From Rhodocyclaceae bacterium (GTDB lineage Bacteria; Pseudomonadota; Gammaproteobacteria; Burkholderiales; Rhodocyclaceae), in NCBI GenBank assembly GCA_016791115.1, contig JAEUNL010000047.1:1-35903 (forward strand): a stretch of DNA of 35,903 bases. The letters run 5' to 3'. Of the stretch, positions 19,387-30,315 are shown in pieces (positions within the stretch are counted from its first letter, which is position 1; the number at the start of each line of letters is the position of its first letter). Below the pieces are notes generated by a model. The model worked only from the letters and a program-made list of their open reading frames with translations, was not told the DNA's origin and did no database searches. Both the position numbers and the translations under genes were made by a program.

Positions 19387-19527
19387 GGTTCCGGTTTCCT
19401 GGGCGAGGCGTCCCGCCGAGTATGACACAGTGCACAAGACGCGCTTCGGCACCCAGCCGCGAACTCGGGTGTTCAGACCGAGGCTGCGGCATCCGTTATC
19501 CGGGGTGTCGCTGCAACGAGACTTCTC

Positions 19528-20331
19528 ATGGATTACGATTTCGCCAGCCTCGACGTGCTGATCGTCGAACCTTCCGCCATGCAGGCCAAGGTCGTTCGCC
19601 AAGCCTGCGAAAGCCTGGGAATGCGAAACCCGCGCTGTGCGGTTCGTGCCGACGACGCGCTCGCCCGGATGCGGGAGCGGGTTCCGTCGGTCGTCATCAG
19701 CGCGCTCTACCTGCCGGGCGCTTCCGGTACCGAACTGGTTGCCTCGATGCGCGGCGACGACGCTCTGCGCGACGTGCCGTTCGTGCTGGTTTCGAGCGAG
19801 ACGCGACCGCAGGCGCTCGACCCGGTGCGCCAGTCAGGCGTGTGCGCCATCGTGCCCAAGCCGTTCACCGCCGCACAGTTGCAGCGTGCCCTGCGCGCGA
19901 CCATCGACTTCCTCGGCGATGTCGGCACGCACGAGCCTGATTTCGACGGCGAATCGCTGCGCGTCCTGCTGGTCGATGACAGCGGCAACGCCCGGCGTTT
20001 CATGCGGCGCGTGCTCGAAAACCTCGGCATCCGCGACATCATCGAAGCCGAGAATGGCCGCGAGGCCGCCGGCCTGATGGCGGAAACGATGGTCGACCTG
20101 ATCGTCACCGACTACAACATGCCCGAGATGGACGGCCGCGAGTTCGTCGAGCACATACGCCAAAAAAGCTGGCAGCAATCGGTGCCGGTGCTGATGGTCA
20201 CCAGCGAGTCCGACCACGGCCGGCTCGCTGCCGTTGCCGAAGCCGGTGTCTCCGGCCTCTGCGACAAGCCCTTCGAGCCGGCCGTGGTGCGCCGGCTGCT
20301 GGCGGGCATGCTCGCCTCACCCGCGCGCTGA
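19528..20331 (+). CDS. Tandem receiver-domain (REC-REC) response regulator
   Basis: This 267-aa protein consists of two CheY-like receiver domains and no output domain. The second (about 144-262) is complete: acidic pair D150/D151, phosphoacceptor D195 in TDYNMPEMDG, T225 and K247. The first (about 8-127) keeps the fold and K111 (PKPF), but the acidic pair reads E14-P15 and the phosphoacceptor position is A59 (ISALYLPG), so it cannot be phosphorylated normally. It may be a docking or dimerisation module. No histidine kinase is adjacent. The start at 19528 has only a weak ribosome-binding site (GAGA). The 262 bp after it contain no convincing gene. Confidence 0.88.
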   Translation: MDYDFASLDVLIVEPSAMQAKVVRQACESLGMRNPRCAVRADDALARMRERVPSVVISALYLPGASGTELVASMRGDDALRDVPFVLVSSETRPQALDPVRQSGVCAIVPKPFTAAQLQRALRATIDFLGDVGTHEPDFDGESLRVLLVDDSGNARRFMRRVLENLGIRDIIEAENGREAAGLMAETMVDLIVTDYNMPEMDGREFVEHIRQKSWQQSVPVLMVTSESDHGRLAAVAEAGVSGLCDKPFEPAVVRRLLAGMLASPAR

Positions 20332-20593
20332 TCGACCGAGGCCTCTCGCCACACCATAGCGCGCCGGCGGCGCCGCGACGGCACGCGGCGCACTGCGATC
20401 TCGCCGTGACCTCACCGCGAACTGGCATGATGCGGAGTTTCTCATCGCCGCACCTGGCCGCCACGCCTTACGCATGACACGTCGGTTCGCTCGTCCTTCC
20501 CGGTTCCTCCCATCGTCCGGTGCGATCGATCGCGCGCTCGCACGGTGCAAGGTTGCTGCCCTGACCGGCGGCATCGCCTGAGGACGGAACGCC

Positions 20594-21484
20594 ATGCGCA
20601 GGTCCGACCTCAGGCACTTCGCCCTTTGCGTGCTGATCTGGAGCACCACCTGGCTCGCAATCACCTTCCAGGTCGATGCCGTCGCGCCCGCGGTCAGCGT
20701 GGCGTGGCGCTTCGGTCTGGCCGCGCTGCTGGTAGCGTTGTACTGCGGCGTGCGCGGCTACCGGCTCGCGACGTCGATGGCTGCCCAGCGCGAACTTTTC
20801 GCGATGGGGGGATTCATGTTCTTCGGCGGCTACCTGCTGATCTACTACGCCGAAACGTGGCTGGTATCGGGACTGGTCGCGCTCGGCTATTCAGCCAGCC
20901 CGCTGGCGAACATGCTCGCCTCGCGGGTGGCTTTCGGCACCCCGATGGCGCCACGCGTAATCGCCGGCGGCCTGCTCGGGGCAACCGGCATCGTCTGCGT
21001 GTTCTGGCCCGAGGTGGCCCGCTTCGAGGGCGACGCGCGATCGCTCGCCGGCGCGGCGCTTACCGCAGCGGCGGTCGTATCGTCTTCGCTCGGCAACGTG
21101 TTTTCCAGCCGCTCGAAGCGGCACGGTCTGAACGTCTGGCAGCAGATGGCCTGGGCGATGGGCTGGGGCGCGCTGCTTGCGGCCGCCTTCGCGATCGCCC
21201 ACGGTGAATCCCTGTCCATACCGGCCACGCCGCGTTTCCTCGGGGCGCTGCTCTACCTCGCGGTGGCCGGCTCGATCGTTTCGTTCGCAAGCTACCTGAC
21301 GCTGCTCGAAACCATCGGTGCTGCGCGCGCCGGCTACATCGGCGTCATCGTGCCGATCACCGCGCTGGCGCTGTCGTCGGTATTCGAGCAATACACCTGG
21401 CATCCGCTGGCGCTGGCGGGAATCGTGGTGGTCGCGGCAGGCAACGTGATCATCCTGCGCCAGCCGGCGCGCCGCAGCGCCTGA
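20594..21484 (+). CDS. EamA/DMT-family transporter
   Basis: This is a 296-aa inner-membrane protein with about ten hydrophobic segments arranged as two EamA repeats, for example LIWSTTWLAITFQV near the start of the first and GALLYLAVAGSIVSFASYL in the second. DMT transporters of this type usually export amino acids or other metabolites; the substrate is unknown. The ATG at 20594 is preceded by GGACGGA. The 66 bp before the next gene include TACAAT (21503-21508), a possible -10 for that gene, so the two may be separate units. Confidence 0.88.
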   Translation: MRRSDLRHFALCVLIWSTTWLAITFQVDAVAPAVSVAWRFGLAALLVALYCGVRGYRLATSMAAQRELFAMGGFMFFGGYLLIYYAETWLVSGLVALGYSASPLANMLASRVAFGTPMAPRVIAGGLLGATGIVCVFWPEVARFEGDARSLAGAALTAAAVVSSSLGNVFSSRSKRHGLNVWQQMAWAMGWGALLAAAFAIAHGESLSIPATPRFLGALLYLAVAGSIVSFASYLTLLETIGAARAGYIGVIVPITALALSSVFEQYTWHPLALAGIVVVAAGNVIILRQPARRSA

Positions 21485-21550
21485 ACCGGCACCGCCAACC
21501 GTTACAATCCCGCCCTTACCCCACTGCTATTTCGGCGCGCGTCCGGCCGG

Positions 21551-22513
21551 ATGCGACACGCGCCCTGCGCCATGCACACCTTTGCGCATCATTTCGCGCT
21601 TGCTGCGCCGTTGTTCGTCCTCGTGTTCGTCGGCTACGGACTTGCCCAGTGGGGCAACTGGCCGAAGGCGGTATCGGACGCGCTGTCGCGGTTCGTTTTC
21701 TCGGTGGCGTTGCCCGCAATGCTGTTTCGCATGATGAGCGATCTGTCTCGCCTGCCACCGGTCGACGCACGGTTGCTGCTGGCCTTCTTTGGCAGTTGCC
21801 TGATCGTATTCCTGATCGGGCGGCTGATCGCCTGGCGCGTGTTCCGTCTCGACGGCACGGCGCAGTCGGTGTTCGCGCTTGGCGGCGTGTTCTCCAACAA
21901 CGTGCTCCTTGGCCTGCCGCTGGCAAAAACGACGCTCGGCGATGCAGCCTTGCCATCGGTCGCGCTGGTGCTGGTGTTCAACGCGCTGACGCTATGGACG
22001 CTGGTCACCGTATCGGTCGAATGGTCGCGCCACGGATCATTCTCGGTCGCTGGCTTCGGCAAGACGGCGCGCAGCGTGCTGACCAACCCGATCGTGGCGT
22101 CCATCCTCAGCGGCACGTTGTTCGGCCTGACCGGACTGCCGCTGCCCGCCCCGGTCGCGGCACCGCTCGACATGATCGGGCAGGCTGCCGCGCCACTGGC
22201 GCTGATCGCACTCGGCATGAGCCTGGCCGAGTACGGGCTGCGCGCCGCCTGGCAGCAGAGTGTCGCGATCGTGGCGCTCAAGCTGCTGCTGCAGCCGCTG
22301 GTGGTCTGGGCGCTCGCCATCCTGCTCGGACTGCCGCCGACGGAAACGCGCGTGGTGGTGCTGCTGGGGTCGATCGCGGTGGGCGCGAACGTCTACCTGA
22401 TGTCGAAGCAGTTCAAGACGCTGGAAGGCCCAGTGGCGAGCAGCATCGTGCTGTCGACCGCCGTGGCCGCACTCACCGCGCCGCTGTTCCTTACGCTGAC
22501 CGGCATGTTCTGA
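21551..22513 (+). CDS. AEC-family (auxin efflux carrier-like) transporter
   Basis: This 320-aa protein has about ten membrane segments in two halves and the AEC-type N-terminus (FALAAPLFVLVFVGYGLAQ) with a characteristic FSNNVLLGLPL in the middle. Bacterial members transport malonate, malate or other organic acids, but no mdc genes are nearby, so the substrate is open. Two starts are possible: the ATG at 21551 or the ATG at 21572 (MHTFAHHF), the second giving a more typical length; neither has a good ribosome-binding site. It converges with efp. Confidence 0.87.
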   Translation: MRHAPCAMHTFAHHFALAAPLFVLVFVGYGLAQWGNWPKAVSDALSRFVFSVALPAMLFRMMSDLSRLPPVDARLLLAFFGSCLIVFLIGRLIAWRVFRLDGTAQSVFALGGVFSNNVLLGLPLAKTTLGDAALPSVALVLVFNALTLWTLVTVSVEWSRHGSFSVAGFGKTARSVLTNPIVASILSGTLFGLTGLPLPAPVAAPLDMIGQAAAPLALIALGMSLAEYGLRAAWQQSVAIVALKLLLQPLVVWALAILLGLPPTETRVVVLLGSIAVGANVYLMSKQFKTLEGPVASSIVLSTAVAALTAPLFLTLTGMF

Positions 22514-22668
22514 CCCTGCCGGAAGCGAAGCCGCATGGATATTGGCCTTCAGGCTGCCATGCCTGGCGACGAAGCATCCATGAGGCACGCAGGCCATATT
22601 GCCCTGGGAGCGACCATCCACGCGGGTCGCAAGGCATCGCGCTGCAGGGATGCCCTGCGCGGCAGCCA

Positions 22669-22700
22669 GAAAAGCAATCGGCCGCCCGCAGGCGGCCGAT
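22669..22700 (-). terminator. Rho-independent terminator of earP-efp
   Basis: On the minus strand a perfect 10-bp stem ATCGGCCGCC/GGCGGCCGAT (22677-22700, 4-nt loop) is followed by TGCTTTTC, 36 bp after the efp stop. The rest of the 222-bp gap up to the AEC gene has small hairpins but no convincing gene. Confidence 0.85.
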
Positions 22701-22735
22701 CGTCCGGAGGCACCGGTCGAACCGGGCAGCCCCGG

Positions 22736-23296
22736 TCAGCCCTTCACGCGGTTGCGGTACTCGGCGGTACGCGTGTCGATTTCGATCTTGTCGCCGATTT
22801 CGCAGAACAGCGGCACCGGCAGTTCGAAACCGGTGTTGATCTTGGCGGTCTTCATGACCTTGCCCGAAGTGTCGCCCTTGACGGCGGGTTCGGTGTAGAT
22901 GATCTCGCGCACCACCGAGTTCGGCAGGTCTACAGAAATCGCCTTGCCGTTGTAGAACACGACTTCGCAGGGCATGCCGTCTTCGAGGTAGTTGAGCGCC
23001 TCGACCATGTTCTCGGCCTCGACTTCGTACTGGTTGTAGTCGGCATCCATGAACACGTACATCGGGTCGGCGAAGTACGAGTAGGTGACTTCCTTGCGGT
23101 CGAGCAGGACGACCTCGAACTTGTCGTCGGCCTTGTAGACGCTTTCCGTGCCGGTGCCGGAAAGCAGGTTCTTGAGCTTCATCTTGACCACGGCGGCGTT
23201 ACGGCCGGATTTGTTGTATTCCGCCTTGAGCACCACCATCGGCTCGGTGCCAATCATCACGACGTTACCGGCACGCAGTTCCTGAGCTATCTTCAT
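22736..23296 (-). CDS. efp: Translation elongation factor P
   Basis: EF-P binds ribosomes stalled at polyproline stretches and restores peptide bond formation. The 186-aa product has the standard three-domain length: a KOW-like N-terminal domain, then two OB domains, ending [19 protein letters not shown]. The tip residue that is modified is R32 (YNKSGRNAA), which places this protein in the rhamnosylated class modified by EarP rather than the lysine class modified by EpmA/EpmB. earP lies directly upstream (62-bp gap), and a terminator follows. Confidence 0.97.
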   Translation of the reverse strand: MKIAQELRAGNVVMIGTEPMVVLKAEYNKSGRNAAVVKMKLKNLLSGTGTESVYKADDKFEVVLLDRKEVTYSYFADPMYVFMDADYNQYEVEAENMVEALNYLEDGMPCEVVFYNGKAISVDLPNSVVREIIYTEPAVKGDTSGKVMKTAKINTGFELPVPLFCEIGDKIEIDTRTAEYRNRVKG

Positions 23297-23358
23297 CGCA
23301 GAGTTCCCGAAATTTCCTGAGGTTCCAGAGGACTTCCCGGCCCGCGGGAAGAAACCCG

Positions 23359-24546
23359 CTATTGTAGCCGATCCAGGGCAAATTCCGCCAGCCGGGCGGC
23401 CAGATCGGGTGGCGCGGCAAGGCGCGCTGCCCAGCTACACGCATGGGCCTGCAACGCGGGAAGGCAGGCCAGCACAGCGGCCAGGGGGGCATCGAGCGCA
23501 TCACCCGCATTCCAGGCATGCGCGAGGCGCGCGATGGCCGTGCCGGCGTCGACGGCCAGACCCTCGACATATCGCGCCATGAAGGCATCCAGCTTGCCGA
23601 GATGGACATCCTCGGCCTGCGGATAGATGTGCCAGACCAGCGGCCGCGCCGCCCATTGCGCCCGCACGAAGGAATCCTCGCCGCGTACGAAGTTCAGGTC
23701 GCAGCACCACAGCAGTGCGTCGTAATCCGGCTGGGCGACGAAGGGGAGTACTCGCACGATCAGGCTTCCCGCCACGACTTCGTCGCCTGGCCGTAGCGCA
23801 TCGCGCCCCAGGAACACTGCCGCCTCATCGAGCAGCGGCCCATCCGGAATCGCGCACAGCATCGGTCGCCCGCAGCCGGCGAATGCCTGCAACAGACCGC
23901 GCACATCGGCGTGCCGGTAGGCAAACAACGACACGCGCAACACATCGGCCGGCGGCGGCACGAAACCGGTGGCATGCCAGAAGGCATCGCTTGCGCGCCC
24001 GTCCGCCACGAATGCGTCGCGGCGCGCGAGCAGGTCATGCTCGCGCAACAGCCCGCCGGTGCGTGCCGTGAAGCCCGGAAAAAAGAAGTGCTTGACCAGG
24101 GGCAAGCGCGGATGCGGCGACGCCATCAGGTGGCAATCCTCGACCCACGCCTCGGCGCTGAGGTACTCGAGGTTGATCCAGACCGGCTTGCGCACCCTGC
24201 CCGCCATCTTGACCAAGTAGCTTGCGGGCGGTTCGCAGGCAAAAGCCTCGATCACCACCTCCGCCGGCTCGACACCGGCGTCGAATGTGGCATGCCAGCA
24301 GCGCACTTCGACCCCGCCGACTGCCTGTGTGTCCGCAGCCGGATCGGCCTGCGGGCAGAGCTGAACGAAACGCGAAAGATCGTCCACCCACAGCCGCACC
24401 GCCACGCCGTGTTCGGCAACCAGTTGGCGCGCGAGCCGCCAGCAGACGCCGATGTCGCCGTAGTTATCGATGACCGCGCAAAAAATATCCCACCGCAGCA
24501 GCGACGCTGCGAGGCCGTGCGGGGTCGATGACATCGTGGATTGCAT
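23359..24546 (-). CDS. earP: EF-P arginine-32 rhamnosyltransferase
   Basis: EarP is an inverting GT-B glycosyltransferase that attaches rhamnose from dTDP-L-rhamnose to Arg32 of EF-P. The 395-aa protein has the N-terminal acceptor-site motif [17 protein letters not shown], with D27 and D31 matching the catalytic aspartate pair of studied EarP proteins, and the nucleotide-binding motif [15 protein letters not shown] with R288 and E290. An alternative ATG at 24534 removes four residues; neither start has a clear ribosome-binding site. It is the first gene of the earP-efp unit. The dTDP-rhamnose biosynthesis genes are not in the window. Confidence 0.95.
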   Translation of the reverse strand: MQSTMSSTPHGLAASLLRWDIFCAVIDNYGDIGVCWRLARQLVAEHGVAVRLWVDDLSRFVQLCPQADPAADTQAVGGVEVRCWHATFDAGVEPAEVVIEAFACEPPASYLVKMAGRVRKPVWINLEYLSAEAWVEDCHLMASPHPRLPLVKHFFFPGFTARTGGLLREHDLLARRDAFVADGRASDAFWHATGFVPPPADVLRVSLFAYRHADVRGLLQAFAGCGRPMLCAIPDGPLLDEAAVFLGRDALRPGDEVVAGSLIVRVLPFVAQPDYDALLWCCDLNFVRGEDSFVRAQWAARPLVWHIYPQAEDVHLGKLDAFMARYVEGLAVDAGTAIARLAHAWNAGDALDAPLAAVLACLPALQAHACSWAARLAAPPDLAARLAEFALDRLQ

Positions 24547-24590
24547 GCGCGCGACGCTATCACAGGCGCCTCGAGGCCGCCCGCAGGCGG

Positions 24591-26009
24591 TCAGATGCCG
24601 CGGGTCGTCGCGCCGGCGGATGGCACCGAGCCGTCCCAGCCACCGCCCAGTGCACGGTACAGCCCGACGTGGGCGCCAAAACGCGCCAGCCGTACCTGGT
24701 CGACCGCGGACTCGGCCGAAAGCAGGGTGCGCTGGGCGTCGAGCACGGTGCCGTAGTCGACCGCGCCCGCCTTGTAGCGCAGTTCGGCAAGCCGCAGCGC
24801 CTCGCGTGCATGCCCGGCTGCCGCCGCCTGCTGCGCTTCCTGCATGGCGAGTTGCTCGATGCCGGCCAGCGCATCATCGACGTCGCGGAAGGCGGCGCGC
24901 ACCGCGCCGAGGTAGTTTTCCACCAGTTCGACGCGCCGCGCCGCGGCGACCTCGACCTGTCCACGCTTGCGGCCACCGTCGAAAATCGTGCCGGCAAGTG
25001 TCGCGGCCAGGCTATAGAAACCGCTTCCCGAATCAAGCAGTGCACCGATCGTCGCAGCCTGCCAGCCGCCGCCGAAACCCAGCGTGAGCGACGGCAATAC
25101 GGCGGCGCGCGCGGCATTCAGGTTGGCATTCGCGGCAACCAGGTTGGCTTCGGCCTGGCGAACGTCCGGCCGGCGCTCGATCAGTTCGGCCGGCACGCCC
25201 GCACCGATGGTCGGCAATGCAAGGTCGCGCAGCGCCTCCTGTGAATCGGGTGCCCGGTCCGGGTTGCGCGCCAGCAGCAGGGCCAGCGAATCACGCGCCA
25301 CCTGCCGCTGCTGGCGCAGGGGAGCAATCGCGGCTTCGCTGCTCGCCACCTGCGAACGCTGGCGCTCGACCTCGAGCGCAGATACCCGCCCCGCCTGTTT
25401 CTGCACTTCGACCAGTTCGAGCAGGCGGCGTGCAACTGAAAGGTTGTTCTCGGCGGTACGCAATCTATCGTTGATCGAGAGCAACAGGAAATACGCATTC
25501 GCCAGGTCGGCTGTCAGCGACAGGCGCACGCCCTCCTGCCCGAACTCGCTGGCGAGCAGCGCCGCGTCGCCTGCCTTCGCCGTTTCGCGGTTGAGGCCCC
25601 ACAGGTCGATTTCATAGCTTGCCTGCAGACCCGACCCGACGCTGTTGCGCGCATTGGCGCCACTGGATTTGCTGCGCCCGGCCGATGCATCTGCGCCGAG
25701 CGCGGGATACAGCCCCGCCGACGCAATGCGCGCGCTGGCGCGCGCCTGCGCGACACGCGCAGCCGCAGCGCGCACCTCATGATTCGCATCGAGCGCATCG
25801 CCGATCATCGCGTCGAGTTCGCGGCTGCCGAAGGCCGACCACCATTGCCGGTCCGGCCAGTCGGCGCGCTGACCAGCGCCGCCGACCGACCAGCGCGCCG
25901 GAATCTCGGCTGACGGTCGCTGGTACGTCTCCGACACCCCCGCACAACCTGCGAGAAGGGAGGCAGCAAGCAGCACGATGCAACGCGACCCCGTCATCAT
26001 CATCGTCAT
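24591..26009 (-). CDS. Outer-membrane factor lipoprotein, NodT/OprM family
   Basis: This is a TolC-like outer-membrane channel for a tripartite exporter. The 472-aa product has a lipoprotein signal peptide with lipobox SLLAGC, the acylated residue being C22. Two OEP repeats follow, with typical motifs such as [38 protein letters not shown] and [20 protein letters not shown]. The start overlaps the macB stop in ATGA, which shows translational coupling and identifies its pump partner. Start codons at residues 3-5 are also possible. The operon order macA-macB-OMF resembles PvdRT-OpmQ-type systems. Confidence 0.93.
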   Translation of the reverse strand: MTMMMTGSRCIVLLAASLLAGCAGVSETYQRPSAEIPARWSVGGAGQRADWPDRQWWSAFGSRELDAMIGDALDANHEVRAAAARVAQARASARIASAGLYPALGADASAGRSKSSGANARNSVGSGLQASYEIDLWGLNRETAKAGDAALLASEFGQEGVRLSLTADLANAYFLLLSINDRLRTAENNLSVARRLLELVEVQKQAGRVSALEVERQRSQVASSEAAIAPLRQQRQVARDSLALLLARNPDRAPDSQEALRDLALPTIGAGVPAELIERRPDVRQAEANLVAANANLNAARAAVLPSLTLGFGGGWQAATIGALLDSGSGFYSLAATLAGTIFDGGRKRGQVEVAAARRVELVENYLGAVRAAFRDVDDALAGIEQLAMQEAQQAAAAGHAREALRLAELRYKAGAVDYGTVLDAQRTLLSAESAVDQVRLARFGAHVGLYRALGGGWDGSVPSAGATTRGI

Positions 26010-27955
26010 TCCGCCGACAGCGCCACCACGGGGTCAAGCCGCGCCGCACGCCGTGCCGGCAGGAAGCCGAACAGCAGTCCGATGAAGAAGGCACTGCAGA
26101 ACGCCAGCAGCACGGGAGGCAGCGAGAACACCACCGGCGTGCCGAACCACTGCACGATCCAGGCGACCGCGAGGCCGCCCGCGACGCCAATGAGTCCGCC
26201 CACCGCGCAAACCACCAGCGCTTCGGTGATGAACTGCAGCAGGATGTGGACCATGCGCGCACCGGTCGCCATGCGGATGCCGATCTCGCGGATGCGTTCG
26301 GTAACCGAGACCAGCATGATATTCATCACGCCGATGCCGCCGACCAGCAGCGAGATCGCGGCGATCGAGCCGAGCAGCACGGTCAGCGTGTTCTGCGTTT
26401 CGGTGGCGGTTTCGAGCAGCGAGGACATGTTGCGCACCTGGAAATCGACCTTGCGGTGCCGCTCGGTCAGCAAGTCGGTGATCGCCGTCTCGGTCTCGCT
26501 GCTGCGCTTGACGTCGGCCACTTGTACGGTGATCGCACGCACGTAGCGGCGACCGAACAGCCGCATGCGGGCCGTGGTCAGCGGCACAAAGGTGTTGTCG
26601 TCCATGTCCGAGCCGAATGCGGTCGCGCCCTTCGCGGCCAGCACGCCGACCACCTGGAACGGGATGTTGTTGACCAGCACGAACTTGCCGATCGGCGATT
26701 CGCCGTCGCGGAACAGGTTGTTGACGACCGTGCGGCCGAGCACGATCACGGGCGCAAAGCTCGTCACGTCAGCGTCGGAGAAGAACGCCCCCTCCGCCAA
26801 CTCCCAGTTGCGCGCGCGCGCGTAGTTGGCGGTGGTGCCGGTTCCGGTGGTGGTGTAGTCGCTCTCCTGGAAACGCAGCGTGACGCCACTGCCATATTCG
26901 GGCACGCTCTCGCGCACGTTCGGCAGCGTTGCAATGGCATCCGCGTCCTGCGGCACGAGGCTCGAGCTCTCGCCCGGCGCCCGGACGTTGCGCGCACCGG
27001 GCCGCACAACGAGAAGGTCGGTTCCCATCGCCTCGATGCGCGACAGCACCGACGCCTTGCTGCCGTCGCCGATGGCCAGCATCGCCACCACCGCACCGAC
27101 GCCGATGATGATGCCAAGCAGCGTCAGCACCGTGCGGAACAGGTTGGTGCGCAGCGAGCGCAATGCCATCTTGACGGCCTCGAGTATGTCGGGGAGATGT
27201 CCGGCCGCGCCGGATTTTCCCGTGATCGCCTGGGCACGCGCGAGCGGTGTGGCCGGCGGGACGTGGGCACGCACCACGGCGTCGTCCACGACCAGTCCGT
27301 CGCAGATCTGAATCGTGCGATCGGCCTCGGCGGCAACCTTTGCGTCGTGCGTGATCAGGATGATGGTGTGGCCGGCGCGATGCAGTTCGTGAAGCTGCGC
27401 CATCACTTCCGCGCCGCTGCGGCTGTCGAGCGCACCGGTCGGCTCGTCGGCAAGGATGACGCGGCCGCCATTCATGAGCGCCCTAGCAATCGACACCCGC
27501 TGCTGCTGTCCCCCGGAAAGTTGGGTCGGCCGATAGTCCAGTCGATCGGCAAGGCCCAGCTTGGTGAGCAACTCACGCGCACGGCGAATGCGATCACGCC
27601 GCGACATGCCGGCATAGATCGAGGGTATCTCGACGTTCTCGGTTGCCGTTTCGGTGGCAATCAGGTTGTAGCGCTGGAAGATGAAGCCGAAAGTGTTCCT
27701 GCGAAGTGCGGCGAGTTCGTCGGAATCGAGTTCGGCAACGTCACGTCCTGCAAACCGGTAGCGGCCGCCGCTCGGCCGATCGAGACAGCCGATGATGTTC
27801 ATCAGCGTCGATTTGCCGGAGCCGGACTGTCCCATGATGGCGACGAATTCACCCTCTTCGATCTTGAGCGAAACGCCGAACAGAACCTGCACCGGCATGC
27901 CCCCGGAATCGAAGATCTTGGTCAACCCGTCCAGCTCGATCAGGGACGCGCCCAT
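26006..27955 (-). CDS. macB: MacB-type ABC exporter (ATPase-permease)
   Basis: This is the inner-membrane pump of a MacAB-type tripartite exporter, fusing an N-terminal ABC ATPase with a mechanotransmitting permease. With the ATG at 27955 (GAGG upstream) it is 649 aa, matching the 648 aa of E. coli MacB; a frame reaching 28069 is an overlap into macA. Visible motifs are Walker [10 protein letters not shown] (42-50), signature LSGGQQQR (146-153), Walker [13 protein letters not shown] (166-177) and the H-loop ITHD. A transmembrane helix follows near [20 protein letters not shown], then a large periplasmic domain and three C-terminal helices. Substrates in the family range from macrolides to siderophores and peptides. 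Confidence 0.95.
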   Translation of the reverse strand: MGASLIELDGLTKIFDSGGMPVQVLFGVSLKIEEGEFVAIMGQSGSGKSTLMNIIGCLDRPSGGRYRFAGRDVAELDSDELAALRRNTFGFIFQRYNLIATETATENVEIPSIYAGMSRRDRIRRARELLTKLGLADRLDYRPTQLSGGQQQRVSIARALMNGGRVILADEPTGALDSRSGAEVMAQLHELHRAGHTIILITHDAKVAAEADRTIQICDGLVVDDAVVRAHVPPATPLARAQAITGKSGAAGHLPDILEAVKMALRSLRTNLFRTVLTLLGIIIGVGAVVAMLAIGDGSKASVLSRIEAMGTDLLVVRPGARNVRAPGESSSLVPQDADAIATLPNVRESVPEYGSGVTLRFQESDYTTTGTGTTANYARARNWELAEGAFFSDADVTSFAPVIVLGRTVVNNLFRDGESPIGKFVLVNNIPFQVVGVLAAKGATAFGSDMDDNTFVPLTTARMRLFGRRYVRAITVQVADVKRSSETETAITDLLTERHRKVDFQVRNMSSLLETATETQNTLTVLLGSIAAISLLVGGIGVMNIMLVSVTERIREIGIRMATGARMVHILLQFITEALVVCAVGGLIGVAGGLAVAWIVQWFGTPVVFSLPPVLLAFCSAFFIGLLFGFLPARRAARLDPVVALSAE

Positions 27956-27965
27956 TGCCGCCTCG

Positions 27966-29243
27966 TCAGTACGGCCGACCCGGGGTCGGCAGCGTGCGCT
28001 GCCCGCCACCCTTGCTGGCCTTGTCGTCCTTCGTGGCGGTGCCGGTGATGACGAGCTCCCCTTCGTCAAGCCCGCTCAGCACCTGCGCCTTGAGTCGCGT
28101 AAGCACGCCGACCGTGACTTCCCGCTCCACGGGCTGATCGTCCTTCAGCACACGGACGATGAAACGCCGCTTCTTCGATTGCGACGGGTCGCCGCGGTCG
28201 GCCGCCGGTCGTGCTTTGCCGGCCGAATCCGATCCCTTCGATGGCGGTCTGGCGTCCGCGCCCTCGTCGGGCTTCCTGCCTCGCGCCGAGCCTTGCAGCG
28301 CATTCGCCGGAATGATCAGCGTGTTCTCGGCTCGCGCCAGCAGGAAATACACCTGGGCGCTCATCTGCGGTTTGAGCACACCATCCGGGTTGGCTGCGTC
28401 AAACAGGACGTTGTAGAGGATCACGTTGTTGACGGTTTCGGGGGTCGGCAGGATCTGTCGCACAGTGCCCGTCCAGCGGCGATCGGGTAGCCCCAGCGTA
28501 TTGAAATAGACCGGCATGCCGACCTCGATCTTCGGCACATCGGCCTCCGATGCCTGCGCCCAAACCGTCATCGTGCTGAGATCCGCGATGCGCAGGATGG
28601 TCGGCGCCTGCTGGCTCGAAACCAGTGTCTGCCCCTGACGCGCCGTCAGCGACACCACCGTGCCGGCCATGGGTGCGAAGATCCGTGTGTAGCGCAGGTT
28701 GGCTTCGTCCGCGGTCAGCGAAGATTCGGTTTGCCGTATCTGCGCCCGCAAGGCATCCACCTGGGCCTCGGCCTGCACCGACGCCGCTTCGCTTTGTTGC
28801 AGCAGTTCTTCGGCAACCGCATCCGCCGCCATGAGCGCCTGGTTGCGCTTCAATTGCTGCTGCGCCAGCCGTGCCTGAGCCTGGCGGTCGATAAGCTGGG
28901 CGCGAAGGTTCTGCAACGTCGCCTTGGTCGAATCAACCCGCGCCTGCAGCAGCGTTGGATCGATCTCCGCGACGAGTTGCCCCTGCTTGACGGTGTCGCC
29001 GATCTGGACGTTGAGCGACTTGAGCTGCCCAGTCACCTGCGTGCCGACATCGACGTACTGCAATGGCTGCAGCGCTCCGATAGCGGAAACCGTATCCTCG
29101 ATGCTGCCGCGTTCGACTGCGGCAGTCACGAATCGACCGCTCTTCGCATCGCCATTCGACCGCCAAAGGAAGAAACCGGCGCCGCCGAGGATGACGGCAG
29201 AAATCAGGATCAAGCCAATGCGCTTGCGATTCATTTTTGACAT
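27966..29243 (-). CDS. macA: MacA-type periplasmic adaptor protein
   Basis: This membrane fusion protein links MacB to the outer-membrane channel. With the ATG at 29243 it is 425 aa; another ATG lies at 29234. An N-terminal anchor helix ([19 protein letters not shown]) is followed by a barrel-sandwich/lipoyl half ([30 protein letters not shown]), an alpha-hairpin coiled coil (about 80-170) and a beta-barrel. The C-terminal part carries a charged insert (about 335-370, rich in K, D, S and R) before the last domain. The stop lies 10 bp before macB. It is divergent from the HDOD gene; a weak TATAGT on the minus strand upstream may be its -10. Confidence 0.92.
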   Translation of the reverse strand: MSKMNRKRIGLILISAVILGGAGFFLWRSNGDAKSGRFVTAAVERGSIEDTVSAIGALQPLQYVDVGTQVTGQLKSLNVQIGDTVKQGQLVAEIDPTLLQARVDSTKATLQNLRAQLIDRQAQARLAQQQLKRNQALMAADAVAEELLQQSEAASVQAEAQVDALRAQIRQTESSLTADEANLRYTRIFAPMAGTVVSLTARQGQTLVSSQQAPTILRIADLSTMTVWAQASEADVPKIEVGMPVYFNTLGLPDRRWTGTVRQILPTPETVNNVILYNVLFDAANPDGVLKPQMSAQVYFLLARAENTLIIPANALQGSARGRKPDEGADARPPSKGSDSAGKARPAADRGDPSQSKKRRFIVRVLKDDQPVEREVTVGVLTRLKAQVLSGLDEGELVITGTATKDDKASKGGGQRTLPTPGRPY

Positions 29244-29451
29244 GGATTCAGACTGGCGCAGGCGAACAGGCGCATCCCCGATCCTGCATAGAGGTGGACT
29301 ATACCTTGCCGTCACATGGCCCCCCCATGCAGGGCTTCCGGAGTGCCCCTCCGGCGGGCAATTCGCCGTCGCAGCCTGGGACAAACCTCTCAAGTTGCCG
29401 CAATGCCTGACGTTACGCGTTGTATCGACCTCCCGTATGAGACCGGATGCA

Positions 29452-30315
29452 ATGATCGACAAGCCGCTGCCCAACCTTGCCACTTGGGTGGATTATTTCA
29501 CCCACGTCGACGTGCCGATCTTGCGCCGCACTGCGCGCGACCTCATCGCCCTGCGCGAAAAGGAAGACACTGTCAGCGGCCGCGTAATCGCCCACACGGT
29601 ACTGCAGGATCCGCTGATGACGCTGAAGGTGCTGGCCCTGATCGAGCAGCGGCGCCGCGCCAGCCAGAATCACGACATCACGACCATCGAGCGCGCGATC
29701 ATGATGATCGGCGTCACCCCCTTTTTCCGCCATTTCGAAACGCTCCCCACGATCGAGGATCAACTCGCCAAGCACCCGCATGCCCTGCTCGGCGTAATGA
29801 AGGTTATCGTACGCGCCCGGCGAGCGGCGAAATGGGCGCGCGAATGGGCCCTGCTGCGCCATGACACGGACGTCGACGAGATCACGGTGGCAGCGTTGCT
29901 CCACGACTGCGCCGAGATACTTTGCTGGGTGTTCGCTCCAGACCTGTCGTTGGAGCTGCGGATGTTGCTGAAAACCCACCCGGGGCTGCGCTCCGCAATG
30001 GCACAAGAAGAAGTGTTTGGCGTCACCGCGCACGACCTGCAACTCGGGCTCGCCCGCGCTTGGCACCTGCCCGAGCTATTCACCGTGCTGATAGATGGCA
30101 AGCAGCGCAACAATCCGAGGGTCCGCAACGTGATCTGCGCAACCAGCCTCGCGCGACACAGCGCGAATGGATGGGACGATCCCGCGCTTCCGGACGACTA
30201 TAACGCGATTTCGGAGTTGCTTCGGCTAAGCCCGGACACGGTAAAAGACCGAATCGGCGTTCCGGTTCCGGACGCGCCAACCGAAATTCCGAGCACCACG
30301 GCTCAGCCGCAGTAG
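29452..30315 (+). CDS. HDOD-domain protein
   Basis: This 287-aa protein has an HDOD domain, a non-enzymatic relative of HD phosphohydrolases often found in bacterial signalling proteins. The N-terminal helical part begins KPLPNLATWVDYF; the central region has the IMMIGVTPFF motif typical of HDOD and an HD pair at H151-D152 (LLHDCAEIL). Other metal ligands of true HD enzymes are not evident. An in-frame ATG at 29437 would add five residues; I prefer 29452 because of a GGA at suitable spacing. It is divergent from macAB and convergent with the small membrane protein gene, with overlapping 3' ends. Confidence 0.85.
   Translation: MIDKPLPNLATWVDYFTHVDVPILRRTARDLIALREKEDTVSGRVIAHTVLQDPLMTLKVLALIEQRRRASQNHDITTIERAIMMIGVTPFFRHFETLPTIEDQLAKHPHALLGVMKVIVRARRAAKWAREWALLRHDTDVDEITVAALLHDCAEILCWVFAPDLSLELRMLLKTHPGLRSAMAQEEVFGVTAHDLQLGLARAWHLPELFTVLIDGKQRNNPRVRNVICATSLARHSANGWDDPALPDDYNAISELLRLSPDTVKDRIGVPVPDAPTEIPSTTAQPQ

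Noticed and set aside
22535..23320. A 261-codon plus-strand frame opposite efp
   Set aside because: It is an antisense shadow of efp and of the terminator region; EF-P on the minus strand is certain.
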